This document shows positions 1 through 7,998 of a stretch of DNA of 44,601 nt, piece after piece. The translations under genes and the position numbers were made by a program. The stretch spans positions 1 to 44,601 of the forward strand of contig CAJUTU010000033.1 in assembly GCA_910589385.1 (NCBI GenBank). Reading direction: 5' to 3'. The stretch is from an uncultured Lachnospiraceae bacterium. GTDB lineage: Bacteria; Bacillota; Clostridia; Lachnospirales; Lachnospiraceae. Every line of letters begins with the position of its first letter. Positions within the stretch are counted from its first letter, which is position 1. Under the pieces are notes generated by a model. It was not told the DNA's origin and ran no database searches. It saw only the letters and a program-made list of their open reading frames with translations.

Positions 1-22
1 CGAAAAGGAGGCGACTTTTTTT

Positions 23-340
23 ATGGCAAGTCAAGTAATGAGAATCACATTGAAGGCATATGATCATCAGCTTGTTGATGCATCTGCCAGGAAAATCATC
101 GAAACTGTAAAGAAAAACGGATCTCAGGTGAGCGGACCCGTACCACTTCCGACAAAGAAGGAAGTAGTTACAATCTTAAGGGCAGTACACAAGTACAAAG
201 ATTCCAGAGAGCAGTTCGAGCAGAGGACTCATAAAAGACTGATCGATATCATTACACCGACGCAGAAGACAGTTGATGCATTGTCCAGATTGGAAATGCC
301 TGCAGGTGTGTATATTGATATTAAGATGAAGAGTAAGTAA
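23..340 (+). CDS. rpsJ: 30S ribosomal protein S10
   Basis: S10 sits in the 30S head and also partners NusB in transcription antitermination. The 105-residue product starts MASQVMRITLKAYDHQLVD, the classic S10 N-terminus, and contains the conserved loop GPVPLPTKKEVVTILR and the HKRLIDI segment; the length is normal for the family. The ATG at 23 is preceded by AAAAGGAGG at 4-12, so the ribosome binding site is just inside the window edge. It is the first gene of the S10 operon, so the operon promoter must be further left. Certain. Confidence 0.98.
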   Translation: MASQVMRITLKAYDHQLVDASARKIIETVKKNGSQVSGPVPLPTKKEVVTILRAVHKYKDSREQFEQRTHKRLIDIITPTQKTVDALSRLEMPAGVYIDIKMKSK

Positions 341-358
341 TGTTATTCATGAAGCAGA

Positions 359-405
359 ATCCTAAAGTTTAGGATGAGCACGATCAAAGCTGAAAAGCTG
401 TGCTC
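359..405 (+). other. paired hairpins in rpsJ-rplC gap
   Basis: Two back-to-back palindromes fill half of the 92-nt gap. The first is ATCCTAAA (359-366) against TTTAGGAT (368-375). The second has outer arms GAGCAC (376-381) and GTGCTC (400-405) enclosing an inner AGCT-GAAA-AGCT hairpin with a GNRA tetraloop (388-399). There is no T-run, so it is not a terminator. It may be an RNA processing or ribosomal-protein binding site; that role is inference. Confidence 0.5.
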
Positions 406-432
406 CGCTGTAAATCACAGGAGGTAATTATA

Positions 433-1116
433 ATGAAGAAAGCAATTTTGGCTACAAAGGTCGGCATGACCCAGATTTTTGATGAAAATGGCGTCCTGAT
501 CCCGGTAACCGTACTGCAGGCAGGCCCTTGTGTAGTAACACAGGTAAAGACAGTAGAAAATGACGGTTACAGCGCAGTCCAGGTAGGATTTGTTGATAAG
601 AAGGAAAAGATCGTCAACAAAGACAAGAGCGGCAAAAAGGAAATTATACACAGAAATGGTGTGACCAAAGCTGAGATGGGTCATTTCCAGAAAGCCGGAG
701 TTACCGGCAAGCAGTTCGTAAGGGAATTCTTATTTGAGAATGCAGAGGAATATGCACCGGCTCAGGAGATCAAGGCTGATATTTTTGCCGTAGGAGATAA
801 GGTTGACGCAACTGCAATCTCAAAAGGTAAGGGATTCCAGGGAGCGATCAAGCGCCATGGACAGAGCAGAGGACCGATGACACATGGTTCCAAGTATCAT
901 CGCCATGCAGGGTCTAACGGTGCGGCATCCGATCCGAGTAAGGTGTTCAAGGGAAAGAAGATGCCGGGTCAGATGGGAAACAAGCAGATTACAGTCCAGA
1001 ATCTTGAAATCATCCGGGTAGATGCAGAGAAGAATCTGCTGTTGGTGAAGGGTTCCGTTCCAGGGCCGAGAAAAGGTCTGGTAACAATCAAAGAAACCGT
1101 GAAATCTGCAAAATAA
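433..1116 (+). CDS. rplC: 50S ribosomal protein L3
   Basis: L3 is an early assembly protein of the 50S subunit whose long loop reaches the peptidyl-transferase centre. Visible family blocks are the start MKKAILATKVGMTQIF, the central GKGFQGAIKRHGQSRGPM, and MPGQMGNKQITVQNL near the C-terminus. I chose the ATG at 433 (227 residues) because CAGGAGG (418-424) lies at ideal distance; a longer reading from 400 adds 11 non-conserved residues and no Shine-Dalgarno sequence. L4 follows after 30 nt. Confidence 0.97.
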   Translation: MKKAILATKVGMTQIFDENGVLIPVTVLQAGPCVVTQVKTVENDGYSAVQVGFVDKKEKIVNKDKSGKKEIIHRNGVTKAEMGHFQKAGVTGKQFVREFLFENAEEYAPAQEIKADIFAVGDKVDATAISKGKGFQGAIKRHGQSRGPMTHGSKYHRHAGSNGAASDPSKVFKGKKMPGQMGNKQITVQNLEIIRVDAEKNLLLVKGSVPGPRKGLVTIKETVKSAK

Positions 1117-1146
1117 TCTGACAACATAGAAAGGAGGAACACACAG

Positions 1147-1767
1147 ATGGCAACAGTATCTGTTTATAATATCGAAGGTAAAGAAGTTGGTACGATGGAC
1201 CTGAGCGATGACGTGTTCGGTGTTGAGGTCAACGAACATCTTGTGCATAAGGCAGTTGTGAGCCAGCTTGCCAATAAGCGTCAGGGGACACAGAAAGCGA
1301 AGACACGCTCCGAAGTGTCCGGCGGCGGAAGAAAGCCATGGAGACAAAAAGGAACAGGCCATGCAAGGCAGGGTTCAACAAGAGCTCCGCAGTGGACAGG
1401 CGGTGGAGTTGTATTCGCTCCGGTTCCGAGGGATTACTCTGTAAAGATGAACAAAAAGGAAAAGAGAGCGGCTCTCAAGTCTGCACTTTCTTCAAAGGTA
1501 GAAGAGAAGAAATTTATTGTAATTGATGAAATGAATTTTGATGAGATCAAGACAAAGAGATTCCAGGAAGTCTTGAATAACCTGAATATCAACAAGGCAT
1601 TGGTAGTGCTGGAAGACGACAACAAGAATGTGGAGATTTCCGCAAGAAATATTCCGGATGTAAAGACTGCACACACCAATACGATCAATGTTTACGATAT
1701 TTTGAAATACAACACGGTGATCGCTACAAAAGCCGTTGTTGCAACGATTGAGGAGGTGTACGCATAA
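1147..1767 (+). CDS. rplD: 50S ribosomal protein L4
   Basis: L4 binds 23S rRNA domain I and its loop lines the peptide exit tunnel; in E. coli it also represses its own operon. The tunnel-loop signature GGGRKPWRQKGTGHARQG is intact, as is the C-terminal Rossmann-like part (ALVVLEDDNKNVEISARNI). Length 206 is typical. GAAAGGAGG precedes the ATG. The stop TAA shares one base with the ATG of rplW, a typical coupling junction. Confidence 0.97.
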   Translation: MATVSVYNIEGKEVGTMDLSDDVFGVEVNEHLVHKAVVSQLANKRQGTQKAKTRSEVSGGGRKPWRQKGTGHARQGSTRAPQWTGGGVVFAPVPRDYSVKMNKKEKRAALKSALSSKVEEKKFIVIDEMNFDEIKTKRFQEVLNNLNINKALVVLEDDNKNVEISARNIPDVKTAHTNTINVYDILKYNTVIATKAVVATIEEVYA

Positions 1768-2066
1768 TGGCTGATATTAAATATTATGATGTGATCCTTA
1801 AACCGGTTATTACAGAGAAAAGTATGGAGATGATGGCTGACAAGAAGTATACATTTCTTGTACACACAGATGCTACAAAATCTCAGGTAAAAGAGGCTGT
1901 TGAAAAGATGTTCTCCGGAACAAAGGTAAAAGGTGTAAATACCATGAACCTTGACGGAAAGAAAAAAAGACGCGGTATGGTTTATGGCAAGACTGCTAAA
2001 ACCAAGAAAGCAATTGTTCAATTGACTGAGGACAGCGCAGACATCGAAATTTTTGAGGGACTGTAA
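1767..2066 (+). CDS. rplW: 50S ribosomal protein L23
   Basis: L23 lies at the tunnel exit and docks trigger factor and SRP. The 99-residue product opens with DVILKPVITEKSMEMM, the family signature, and has the basic loop DGKKKRRGMVYGKTAKTKKA. Its start overlaps the rplD stop by one base (TAATG); AGGAGGTG at 1751-1758, inside rplD, serves as ribosome binding site. It is followed by a 168-nt gap with tandem palindromes before rplB. Confidence 0.97.
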   Translation: MADIKYYDVILKPVITEKSMEMMADKKYTFLVHTDATKSQVKEAVEKMFSGTKVKGVNTMNLDGKKKRRGMVYGKTAKTKKAIVQLTEDSADIEIFEGL

Positions 2067-2095
2067 GACTTAACGGGATTAAGGAAACACCACAT

Positions 2096-2172
2096 CCACT
2101 AAGTTCGAAAGAACCTCACTAAGTGGACCGGGTGTATTTTCACACTAAGCTCGATAGGATCTCGCTAAGTGT
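2096..2172 (+). repeat. two tandem 31-nt CACTAAG palindromes
   Basis: The rplW-rplB gap holds two diverged copies of a 31-nt palindromic unit, at 2096-2126 and 2142-2172. By eye 24 of 31 positions agree. Each copy begins (C/A)CACTAAG and ends CTAAGTG(G/T); the outermost pair changes from C-G to A-T, which preserves pairing. Copy 1 has an inner GTTC-GAAA-GAAC hairpin. Similar TAAG/CTTA-bounded palindromes occur at 6871-6908 and 13531-13576. Probably a family of small intergenic repeats. Confidence 0.6.
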
Positions 2173-2234
2173 TCAATATATACGGTGCAATTCCGTGAAA
2201 CTGATAATTAGAGCAAACGAAAGGAGAGACAGTA

Positions 2235-3077
2235 ATGGGAATCAAAACATATAACCCATATACACCTTCCAGAAGACAGATGACTGGTTCTGATTTCTCT
2301 GAGATCACAAAGAAAACTCCTGAGAAATCCCTTCTGGTTTCCACGAAGAGAGTAGCCGGACGTAACAATCAGGGTAAGATTACAGTAAGACACCGCGGAG
2401 GCGGCGCAAAGAGAAAATATAGGATTATTGATTTTAAGAGGAAAAAAGATGGAATCCCGGCAACGGTAGTTGGTATCGAATATGATCCGAACAGGACAGC
2501 CAACATCGCATTGATCTGCTATGCAGACGGCGAAAAGGCTTATATCCTTGCACCGGAAGGATTAAAGGACGGGATGAAAGTTATGAACGGACCGAAAGCA
2601 GAAGTCAGAGTAGGAAACTGCCTGCCGCTTTCTGAGATTCCGGTAGGTACACAGATCCACAACATTGAGTTATATCCAGGCAAGGGCGGACAGCTCGTAC
2701 GTTCCGCAGGAAACAGCGCACAGTTGATGGCAAAAGAAGGAAAGTATGCAACCCTTCGTCTTCCATCCGGTGAGATGCGTATGGTTCCGATCGTCTGCAG
2801 GGCATCTATCGGTGTTGTAGGCAATGGCGAGCACAATCTGATCAATATAGGAAAAGCAGGACGTAAGCGTCACATGGGATTTCGGCCTACAGTACGTGGT
2901 TCCGTTATGAACCCGAACGACCATCCGCATGGTGGTGGTGAAGGTAAGACCGGTATCGGCCGTCCAGGTCCATCCACACCATGGGGCAAACCGGCACTCG
3001 GCTTGAAGACGCGTAAGAAAAACAAAGCTTCTAACAAGCTGATCGTAAGAAGAAGAGACGGAAAAGCTATCAAATAA
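2235..3077 (+). CDS. rplB: 50S ribosomal protein L2
   Basis: L2 is needed for subunit association and peptidyl transfer. The 280-residue protein starts MGIKTYNPYTPSRRQMT, contains the RNA-binding TVRHRGGGAKRKYRIIDF block and the C-terminal HPHGGGEGKTGIGRPG segment with the functionally important histidine, and ends in a basic tail. AAAGGAGAG lies upstream of the ATG. Full length; no anomaly. Confidence 0.98.
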   Translation: MGIKTYNPYTPSRRQMTGSDFSEITKKTPEKSLLVSTKRVAGRNNQGKITVRHRGGGAKRKYRIIDFKRKKDGIPATVVGIEYDPNRTANIALICYADGEKAYILAPEGLKDGMKVMNGPKAEVRVGNCLPLSEIPVGTQIHNIELYPGKGGQLVRSAGNSAQLMAKEGKYATLRLPSGEMRMVPIVCRASIGVVGNGEHNLINIGKAGRKRHMGFRPTVRGSVMNPNDHPHGGGEGKTGIGRPGPSTPWGKPALGLKTRKKNKASNKLIVRRRDGKAIK

Positions 3078-3102
3078 TTAGTTTACAAGGAGGTTAGAAC
3101 CT

Positions 3103-3384
3103 ATGGCTCGTTCACTTAAAAAAGGACCATTTGCAGACGAAAGCTTACTGAAAAAAGTAGACGCTATGAATGCTTCTGGCGATAAATCAGTTATAAAGAC
3201 ATGGTCACGTCGTTCCACGATCTTCCCGTCATTTGTCGGCCATACATTTGCCGTACATGACGGAAGAAGACATGTGCCGGTATATGTTACGGAAGATATG
3301 GTTGGACATAAGCTCGGTGAGTTTGTGGCAACCAGAACATACAGAGGACACGGCAAAGACGAGAAGAAATCAAAGGTAAGATAA
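3103..3384 (+). CDS. rpsS: 30S ribosomal protein S19
   Basis: S19 forms part of the 30S head next to S13 and contacts the A-site tRNA. The 93-residue sequence MARSLKKGPFADESLLKKV and the block VGHTFAVHDGRRHVPVYVTE are diagnostic. AAGGAGG (3087-3093) precedes the ATG. It sits 25 nt after rplB and 30 nt before rplV, in the standard order. Confidence 0.98.
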   Translation: MARSLKKGPFADESLLKKVDAMNASGDKSVIKTWSRRSTIFPSFVGHTFAVHDGRRHVPVYVTEDMVGHKLGEFVATRTYRGHGKDEKKSKVR

Positions 3385-3414
3385 GATCAAGCAATTTGAA
3401 AGGAGGGTTCATCC

Positions 3415-3801
3415 ATGGCAAAAGGACATAGATCCCAGATCAAAAGAGAAAGAAATGAGCAGAAGGATACACGGCCATCAGCAAAGATTTCCTATGCCCG
3501 CGTACCTGTTCAGAAAGCATGTTTCGTGCTGGATGCTATCAGAGGCAAGGATGTGAAGACGGCTCTTGGTATTTTGGCTTATAATCCGAGAAATGCTTCC
3601 AGAATTATAGAAAAGTTATTGAAATCAGCGATTGCAAATGCTGAATATAATAATGGTATGAGTGTAGATAATCTTTATATTGAAGAGTGCTATGCAAATA
3701 AAGGACCGACAATGAAAAGAATCAGACCAAGAGCACAGGGCAGGGCTTACAGGATCGAGAAGAGAATGAGCCATATAAGAATCGTGCTGAATGAGAGATA
3801 A
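3415..3801 (+). CDS. rplV: 50S ribosomal protein L22
   Basis: L22 has a beta-hairpin that lines the exit tunnel opposite L4 and is a known site of macrolide-resistance mutations. The product has 128 residues. Recognisable parts are ARVPVQKACFVLDAIRGK, the helix SAIANAEYNNGMSVDNLYI, and the hairpin RIRPRAQGRAYRIEKRMSHI. GAAAGGAGG precedes the ATG. Confidence 0.97.
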   Translation: MAKGHRSQIKRERNEQKDTRPSAKISYARVPVQKACFVLDAIRGKDVKTALGILAYNPRNASRIIEKLLKSAIANAEYNNGMSVDNLYIEECYANKGPTMKRIRPRAQGRAYRIEKRMSHIRIVLNER

Positions 3802-3812
3802 GGAGGGCAATA

Positions 3813-4469
3813 ATGGGACAGAAAGTTAATCCTCACGGCTTAAGGGTCGGTATTATCAAAGACTGGGATTCCAAATGGTATGCAGAAAAAGATTTTGCAG
3901 ATAACCTTGTGGAAGACCATAAAATCAGAAAATTCCTGAAGAAGAGATTATATAGTGCCGGAATCTCCAGAATCGAGATTGAAAGAGCTTCTGACCGTGT
4001 AAAGATTATCGTTTATACAGCAAAGCCAGGTGTTGTGATCGGCAAGGGCGGCGCAGAGATCGAAAAAGTAAAAACTGAACTGGCGAAGTTTACAGACAAG
4101 AAGCTGATCGTGGACATCAAAGAGGTGAAGAGGCCGGATAAGGATGCCCAGCTTGTAGCTGAAAATATTGCACAGCAGCTTGAGAACCGTATTTCGTTCA
4201 GACGTGCTATGAAGTCCTGCATGTCCAGAACGATGAAATCTGGTGCGCTTGGTGTGAAGACCGCAGTAGCAGGACGTCTTGGCGGAGCCGATATGGCGCG
4301 TACAGAGTTCTACAGCGAGGGTACTATCCCGCTTCAGACGCTGAGAGCTGACATTGATTATGGATTCGCAGAAGCTGACACAACTTACGGGAAGGTCGGT
4401 GTAAAGGTTTGGATTTACAAAGGCGAGATTCTCCCGGCGAAGGCTGATAAGGAAGGGAGCGATAAATAA
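3813..4469 (+). CDS. rpsC: 30S ribosomal protein S3
   Basis: S3 lies at the mRNA entry channel. The N-terminus MGQKVNPHGLRVGIIKDWDS, the KH-domain loop GVVIGKGGAEIEKVK (about residues 72-86), and the C-terminal block GRLGGADMARTEFYSEG are all present. Length is 218. The stop TAA overlaps the rplP ATG by one base. Confidence 0.98.
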   Translation: MGQKVNPHGLRVGIIKDWDSKWYAEKDFADNLVEDHKIRKFLKKRLYSAGISRIEIERASDRVKIIVYTAKPGVVIGKGGAEIEKVKTELAKFTDKKLIVDIKEVKRPDKDAQLVAENIAQQLENRISFRRAMKSCMSRTMKSGALGVKTAVAGRLGGADMARTEFYSEGTIPLQTLRADIDYGFAEADTTYGKVGVKVWIYKGEILPAKADKEGSDK

Positions 4470-4906
4470 TGTTAATGCCAAAAAGAGTAAAACGTCGTAA
4501 ACAGTTCCGCGGCAGCATGAAAGGAAAAGCTCTGAGAGGGAACACGATCACTTATGGAGAATATGGCATCATTGCAACGGAGCCATGCTGGATCAAATCT
4601 AATCAGATTGAGGCAGCCCGTGTTGCCATGACTCGTTATATTAAGCGTGGCGGTAAAGTTTGGATCAAGATATTCCCGGATAAGCCGGTAACAGCAAAAC
4701 CAGCAGAAACTCGTATGGGTAGCGGAAAAGGTGCATTAGAGTACTGGGTAGCAGTTGTAAAGCCAGGACGTGTGATGTTTGAAATTGCAGGAGTTTCTGA
4801 GGAAGTAGCAAAAGAGGCGCTTCGTCTTGCAATGCACAAATTACCTTGCAAATGCAAAATCGTTTCTCGCGCAGAATTAGAAGGCGGTGATAACAGTGAA
4901 AATTAA
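4469..4906 (+). CDS. rplP: 50S ribosomal protein L16
   Basis: L16 contacts A-site tRNA and 5S rRNA and is assembled late. The family start MLMPKRVKRRKQFRGSMKG supports the ATG at 4469 over the second ATG at 4475. The arginine-rich site RMGSGKGALEYWVAVVKPG is intact. Length 145. Its last 11 bases overlap rpmC, so translation of the two is probably coupled. Confidence 0.97.
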   Translation: MLMPKRVKRRKQFRGSMKGKALRGNTITYGEYGIIATEPCWIKSNQIEAARVAMTRYIKRGGKVWIKIFPDKPVTAKPAETRMGSGKGALEYWVAVVKPGRVMFEIAGVSEEVAKEALRLAMHKLPCKCKIVSRAELEGGDNSEN

Positions 4907-5096
4907 TACATTTGTAAACGAATTAAGAGGAAAATCCGTAGAAGAATTAAAAGAAGAATTAGTAGCTGCTAAGAAAGAGCTTTTTAACTTAAGATTCCAG
5001 AATGCGACGAATCAGTTAGACAATACAAGCAGGATCAAAGAAGTGAGAAAGAATATTGCCAGAATCCAGACACTGATCACAGAAGCTGGGAACTAG
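4896..5096 (+). CDS. rpmC: 50S ribosomal protein L29
   Basis: L29 is a small two-helix protein at the tunnel exit beside L23. I place the start at the GTG at 4896 (66 residues, beginning MKINTFVNELRGKSVEEL) because AAGGCGG at 4881-4887 lies 8 nt upstream and homologs begin this way; the GTG at 4887 is itself part of that ribosome binding site. The block ELFNLRFQNATNQLDNTSRI is the L29 signature. Confidence 0.95.
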   Translation: MKINTFVNELRGKSVEELKEELVAAKKELFNLRFQNATNQLDNTSRIKEVRKNIARIQTLITEAGN

Positions 5097-5110
5097 AAAG
5101 GAGTAACACC

Positions 5111-5368
5111 GTGGAAGAGAGAAATTTGAGAAAAACCCGTACCGGCAAGGTTGTCAGTGACAAGATGGACAAGACGATCGTTGTTGCAGTGGAAAACCAC
5201 GTTAAGCATCCGCTATATAAGAAAATCGTAAAGAAAACTTATAAACTGAAAGCACACGATGAGAACAACGAGTGCCGTATTGGTGATACTGTTAAGGTTA
5301 TGGAGACAAGGCCGCTGTCCAAGGATAAGAGATGGAGGCTTGTGGAGATCATGGAAAAGGCGAAATGA
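5111..5368 (+). CDS. rpsQ: 30S ribosomal protein S17
   Basis: S17 is an OB-fold primary-binding protein of the 30S body. The 85-residue product starts at a GTG, preceded by AAAGGAG (5098-5104). TGKVVSDKMDKTIVVAVE and the stretch HDENNECRIGDTVKVMETRP identify it. rplN follows after 39 nt. Confidence 0.96.
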   Translation: MEERNLRKTRTGKVVSDKMDKTIVVAVENHVKHPLYKKIVKKTYKLKAHDENNECRIGDTVKVMETRPLSKDKRWRLVEIMEKAK

Positions 5369-5407
5369 TTTTTTGCGCCGCAAGATAATTGAAGGAGGTT
5401 TACCTGC

Positions 5408-5776
5408 ATGATTCAACAGGAAAGTAGACTTAGAGTAGCAGATAATACAGGCGCTAAGGAATTACTTTGCATCCGTGTGCTTGGCGGATCTACCAGAAGA
5501 TATGCCAGCATTGGAGACGTGATCGTTGCGACTGTTAAAGATGCAACGCCAGGCGGCGTTGTTAAAAAGGGCGACGTTGTGAAGGCTGTAGTTGTCCGGA
5601 CTGTAAAGGGTGCGCGTCGTAAAGACGGTTCTTATATCAGATTCGATGAAAATGCTGCAGTTATTATAAGAGATGATCTGAATCCGCGTGGAACACGTAT
5701 TTTTGGGCCAGTAGCCAGAGAGCTAAGAGAGAAGCATTTTATGAAGATTGTTTCCCTGGCTCCGGAAGTACTGTAG
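5408..5776 (+). CDS. rplN: 50S ribosomal protein L14
   Basis: L14 sits at the subunit interface and is contacted by the silencing factor RsfS. The 122-residue sequence has the invariant start MIQQESRLRVADNTGAKELL and the signature GVVKKGDVVKAVVVRTVKG. GAAGGAGG precedes the ATG. Full length. Confidence 0.98.
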   Translation: MIQQESRLRVADNTGAKELLCIRVLGGSTRRYASIGDVIVATVKDATPGGVVKKGDVVKAVVVRTVKGARRKDGSYIRFDENAAVIIRDDLNPRGTRIFGPVARELREKHFMKIVSLAPEVL

Positions 5777-5789
5777 GGAGGTGCCGATA

Positions 5790-6101
5790 ATGTCAACGAT
5801 GAAGATTAAAAAAGATGACATGGTGAAAGTCATCGCTGGAAAAGATAAAGATAAAGAAGGCAGAGTGCTTTCTGTAAATAAAAAAGACGGAAAAGTCCTG
5901 GTTGAAGGCGTTAATATGCTGACAAAGCATACGAAACCCAGTATGGCGAACCAGAATGGCGGTATCGTACATCAGGAAGGTCCGATCGACATTTCCAACG
6001 TGATGTATCTCCATAAAGGAAAGCCTACGAGAATTGGCTTTAAGATGGATGGAGATCAGAAGGTTCGTTTTGCAAAATCGACCGGTGAAGTAATTGATTA
6101 A
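5790..6101 (+). CDS. rplX: 50S ribosomal protein L24
   Basis: L24 is an assembly-initiating protein with an N-terminal KOW motif (about residues 5-40, VKVIAGKDKDKEGRVLSV). The ATG at 5790 gives 103 residues and has GGGAGGTG directly upstream; a longer reading from 5748 would only run back into rplN. The block NQNGGIVHQEGPIDISNVM is typical. Confidence 0.96.
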   Translation: MSTMKIKKDDMVKVIAGKDKDKEGRVLSVNKKDGKVLVEGVNMLTKHTKPSMANQNGGIVHQEGPIDISNVMYLHKGKPTRIGFKMDGDQKVRFAKSTGEVID

Positions 6102-6124
6102 TTTAGGGAAGGAGGTCCAGGACT

Positions 6125-6664
6125 TTGAGTAGATTGAAAGAACAATATCAGAACGAGATTGTTGATGCAATGACAAAAAAATTTGGATATAAAAATATCA
6201 TGCAAGTGCCGAAGCTTGATAAAGTAGTCATTAACATGGGCGTAGGTGAAGCAAAGGAAAATGCAAAACTGCTGGAATCTGCAATGGCTGATCTTGAAAA
6301 GATTTCAGGCCAGAAAGCAGTGATCACAAAAGCAAAGAATTCTGTAGCCAACTTCAAGATCAGAGAAGGCATGGCAATCGGATGCAAGGTTACGTTGAGA
6401 GGCGAGAGAATGTATGAATTCGTTGACCGCCTGATCAATCTTGCACTCCCTCGTGTACGTGACTTCAGAGGCGTAAATCCGAATGCATTTGACGGAAGAG
6501 GAAATTATGCACTTGGTATTAAAGAGCAGCTGATTTTCCCGGAAATCGAATATGACAAGATTGATAAAGTCAGAGGCATGGATGTGGTTTTCGTTACAAC
6601 CGCCAAGACAGATGAAGAAGCACGTGAATTACTGGCACAGTTCAATATGCCGTTTAAAAAGTAA
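6125..6664 (+). CDS. rplE: 50S ribosomal protein L5
   Basis: L5 binds 5S rRNA and bridges to the 30S head. The 179-residue product begins at a TTG codon (SRLKEQYQNEIVDAM follows the initiator) supported by GGAAGGAGG at 6109-6117. The blocks PKLDKVVINMGVGEAKEN and PRVRDFRGVNPNAFDGRGNY are diagnostic. TTG is the least common of the start codons used in this operon. Confidence 0.96.
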   Translation: MSRLKEQYQNEIVDAMTKKFGYKNIMQVPKLDKVVINMGVGEAKENAKLLESAMADLEKISGQKAVITKAKNSVANFKIREGMAIGCKVTLRGERMYEFVDRLINLALPRVRDFRGVNPNAFDGRGNYALGIKEQLIFPEIEYDKIDKVRGMDVVFVTTAKTDEEARELLAQFNMPFKK

Positions 6665-6675
6665 GGAGGGAAATC

Positions 6676-6861
6676 ATGGCTAAGACATCAATGAAAATTA
6701 AACAGCAGCGCAAACCAAAATTCTCTACCAGAGAATACAGCCGCTGCAAAATTTGTGGACGTCCACATGCATATTTAAGAAAATATGGAATCTGCCGTAT
6801 CTGCTTCCGTGAATTGGCATATAAAGGCCAGATCCCAGGGGTTAAGAAAGCTAGCTGGTAA
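6676..6861 (+). CDS. rpsZ: 30S ribosomal protein S14 type Z (zinc ribbon)
   Basis: The short 61-residue S14 form keeps two CxxC pairs (CKIC and CRIC, about residues 24-43) that bind structural zinc, and the basic sequence GRPHAYLRKYGICRICFREL. This zinc-containing type is the common S14 in Firmicutes. AAGGAGG lies 8-10 nt before the ATG. An 82-nt gap with a palindrome follows. Confidence 0.97.
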   Translation: MAKTSMKIKQQRKPKFSTREYSRCKICGRPHAYLRKYGICRICFRELAYKGQIPGVKKASW

Positions 6862-6870
6862 TTGAAAGTA

Positions 6871-6908
6871 TTTAGCGAAAAGAACTTCCCATGGGACTTT
6901 GTGCTAAA
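6871..6908 (+). repeat. TTTAGC/GCTAAA palindrome in rpsZ-rpsH gap
   Basis: Arms TTTAGC (6871-6876) and GCTAAA (6903-6908) enclose the perfect palindrome TCCCATGGGA (6887-6896). The motif TTTAGCGAAA resembles the borders of the palindromes at 13531-13576 and 2096-2172, suggesting one degenerate intergenic repeat family. No T-run follows, so termination is unlikely. Confidence 0.45.
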
Positions 6909-6943
6909 ACAGGTAAGAATGAAGAGAAGGAGGATACTTCGAC

Positions 6944-7345
6944 ATGACTATGAGTGATCCAATTGCAGATATGCTTACAAGAATCCGTAATGCAAATACT
7001 GCCAAACATGATACAGTTGATGTACCTGCGTCAAAGATGAAAATCGCGATTGCTGATATTCTTCAGAACGAAGGATACATCAAAAAATATAATATTGTAG
7101 AAGATGGCACTTTCAAGACCATCCATATCACATTGAAATATGGCGCAGATAAGAATGAGAAAGTAATTTCCGGCCTTAAGAGAATTTCTAAGCCAGGTTT
7201 GCGTGTATATGCGAACAGCAACGATATGCCGAAAGTACTGGGCGGACTTGGGGTTGCGATCGTTTCCACAAACAAGGGAGTGATTACAGACAAGGAAGCA
7301 AGAAAGCTTGGAGTAGGCGGAGAAGTACTGTGCTTTGTATGGTAA
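6944..7345 (+). CDS. rpsH: 30S ribosomal protein S8
   Basis: S8 organises the central domain of 16S rRNA, and in E. coli represses the spc operon. The 133-residue product has the N-terminus MTMSDPIADMLTRIRNAN and the C-terminal RNA-binding block STNKGVITDKEARKLGVGGE. The ATG at 6944 lies 8 nt after GAAGGAGGA; the in-frame ATG at 6950 is an alternative. A 93-nt gap with competing stems follows. Confidence 0.97.
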   Translation: MTMSDPIADMLTRIRNANTAKHDTVDVPASKMKIAIADILQNEGYIKKYNIVEDGTFKTIHITLKYGADKNEKVISGLKRISKPGLRVYANSNDMPKVLGGLGVAIVSTNKGVITDKEARKLGVGGEVLCFVW

Positions 7346-7354
7346 TCAAAAGCA

Positions 7355-7411
7355 CGGAGCGAAAATATGATCAGAAAACTGAAAACAGAGCAGACAATAG
7401 CCTCTGCTCCG
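7355..7411 (+). other. competing stems in rpsH-rplF gap
   Basis: GAGCAGA (7388-7394) pairs with TCTGCTC (7403-7409) to form a 7-bp hairpin. The upstream CGGAGC (7355-7360) can pair instead with GCTCCG (7406-7411), so the two structures exclude each other. This is visible directly; any regulatory meaning is inference. Confidence 0.35.
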
Positions 7412-7438
7412 AAAATTTAAGTTAGGAGGATAAAAGGT

Positions 7439-7981
7439 ATGTCACGTATAGGAAGACTGCCAATCGCAATCCCTGCCGGTGTAACCGTAGAGATTGCTGA
7501 GAATAATGTAGTGACCGTAAAAGGTCCAAAAGGAACTCTTGTAAGAGAACTTCCGGTAGAAATGGAGATTAAGCAGGAAGGCGAGGAAATCATCGTAACC
7601 AGGCCGAACGACCTGAAGAGGATGAAATCATTGCACGGCCTGACCAGAACTTTGGTAAACAATATGGTAATTGGCGTCAGCCAGGGATATGAAAAGGTTC
7701 TGGAAGTAAATGGTGTTGGTTACAGAGCGGCGAAGTCCGGCAATAAACTGACACTCAGCCTGGGATACTCACATCCTGTTGAGATGATTGATCCAGAGGG
7801 AATCGAGACGGTCCTGGAAGGACAGAATAAGATTACTGTAAAAGGGATCGATAAAGAGAAAGTCGGCCAGTACGCAGCGGAGATCAGGGATAAGAGAAGA
7901 CCGGAGCCATATAAGGGCAAGGGAATCAAGTATGCTGATGAAGTAATCCGCCGTAAAGTAGGTAAGACTGGTAAAAAATAA
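7439..7981 (+). CDS. rplF: 50S ribosomal protein L6
   Basis: L6 consists of two related beta-alpha domains and lies near the factor-binding site. The 180-residue product shows MSRIGRLPIAIPAGVTVEI at the start, the inter-domain NGVGYRAAKSGNKLTLSLG, and the C-terminal signature RPEPYKGKGIKYADEVIRRK. GTTAGGAGG precedes the ATG. rplR starts 17 nt later. Confidence 0.97.
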   Translation: MSRIGRLPIAIPAGVTVEIAENNVVTVKGPKGTLVRELPVEMEIKQEGEEIIVTRPNDLKRMKSLHGLTRTLVNNMVIGVSQGYEKVLEVNGVGYRAAKSGNKLTLSLGYSHPVEMIDPEGIETVLEGQNKITVKGIDKEKVGQYAAEIRDKRRPEPYKGKGIKYADEVIRRKVGKTGKK

Positions 7982-7998
7982 ATAAGGAGGGTGTGAAA

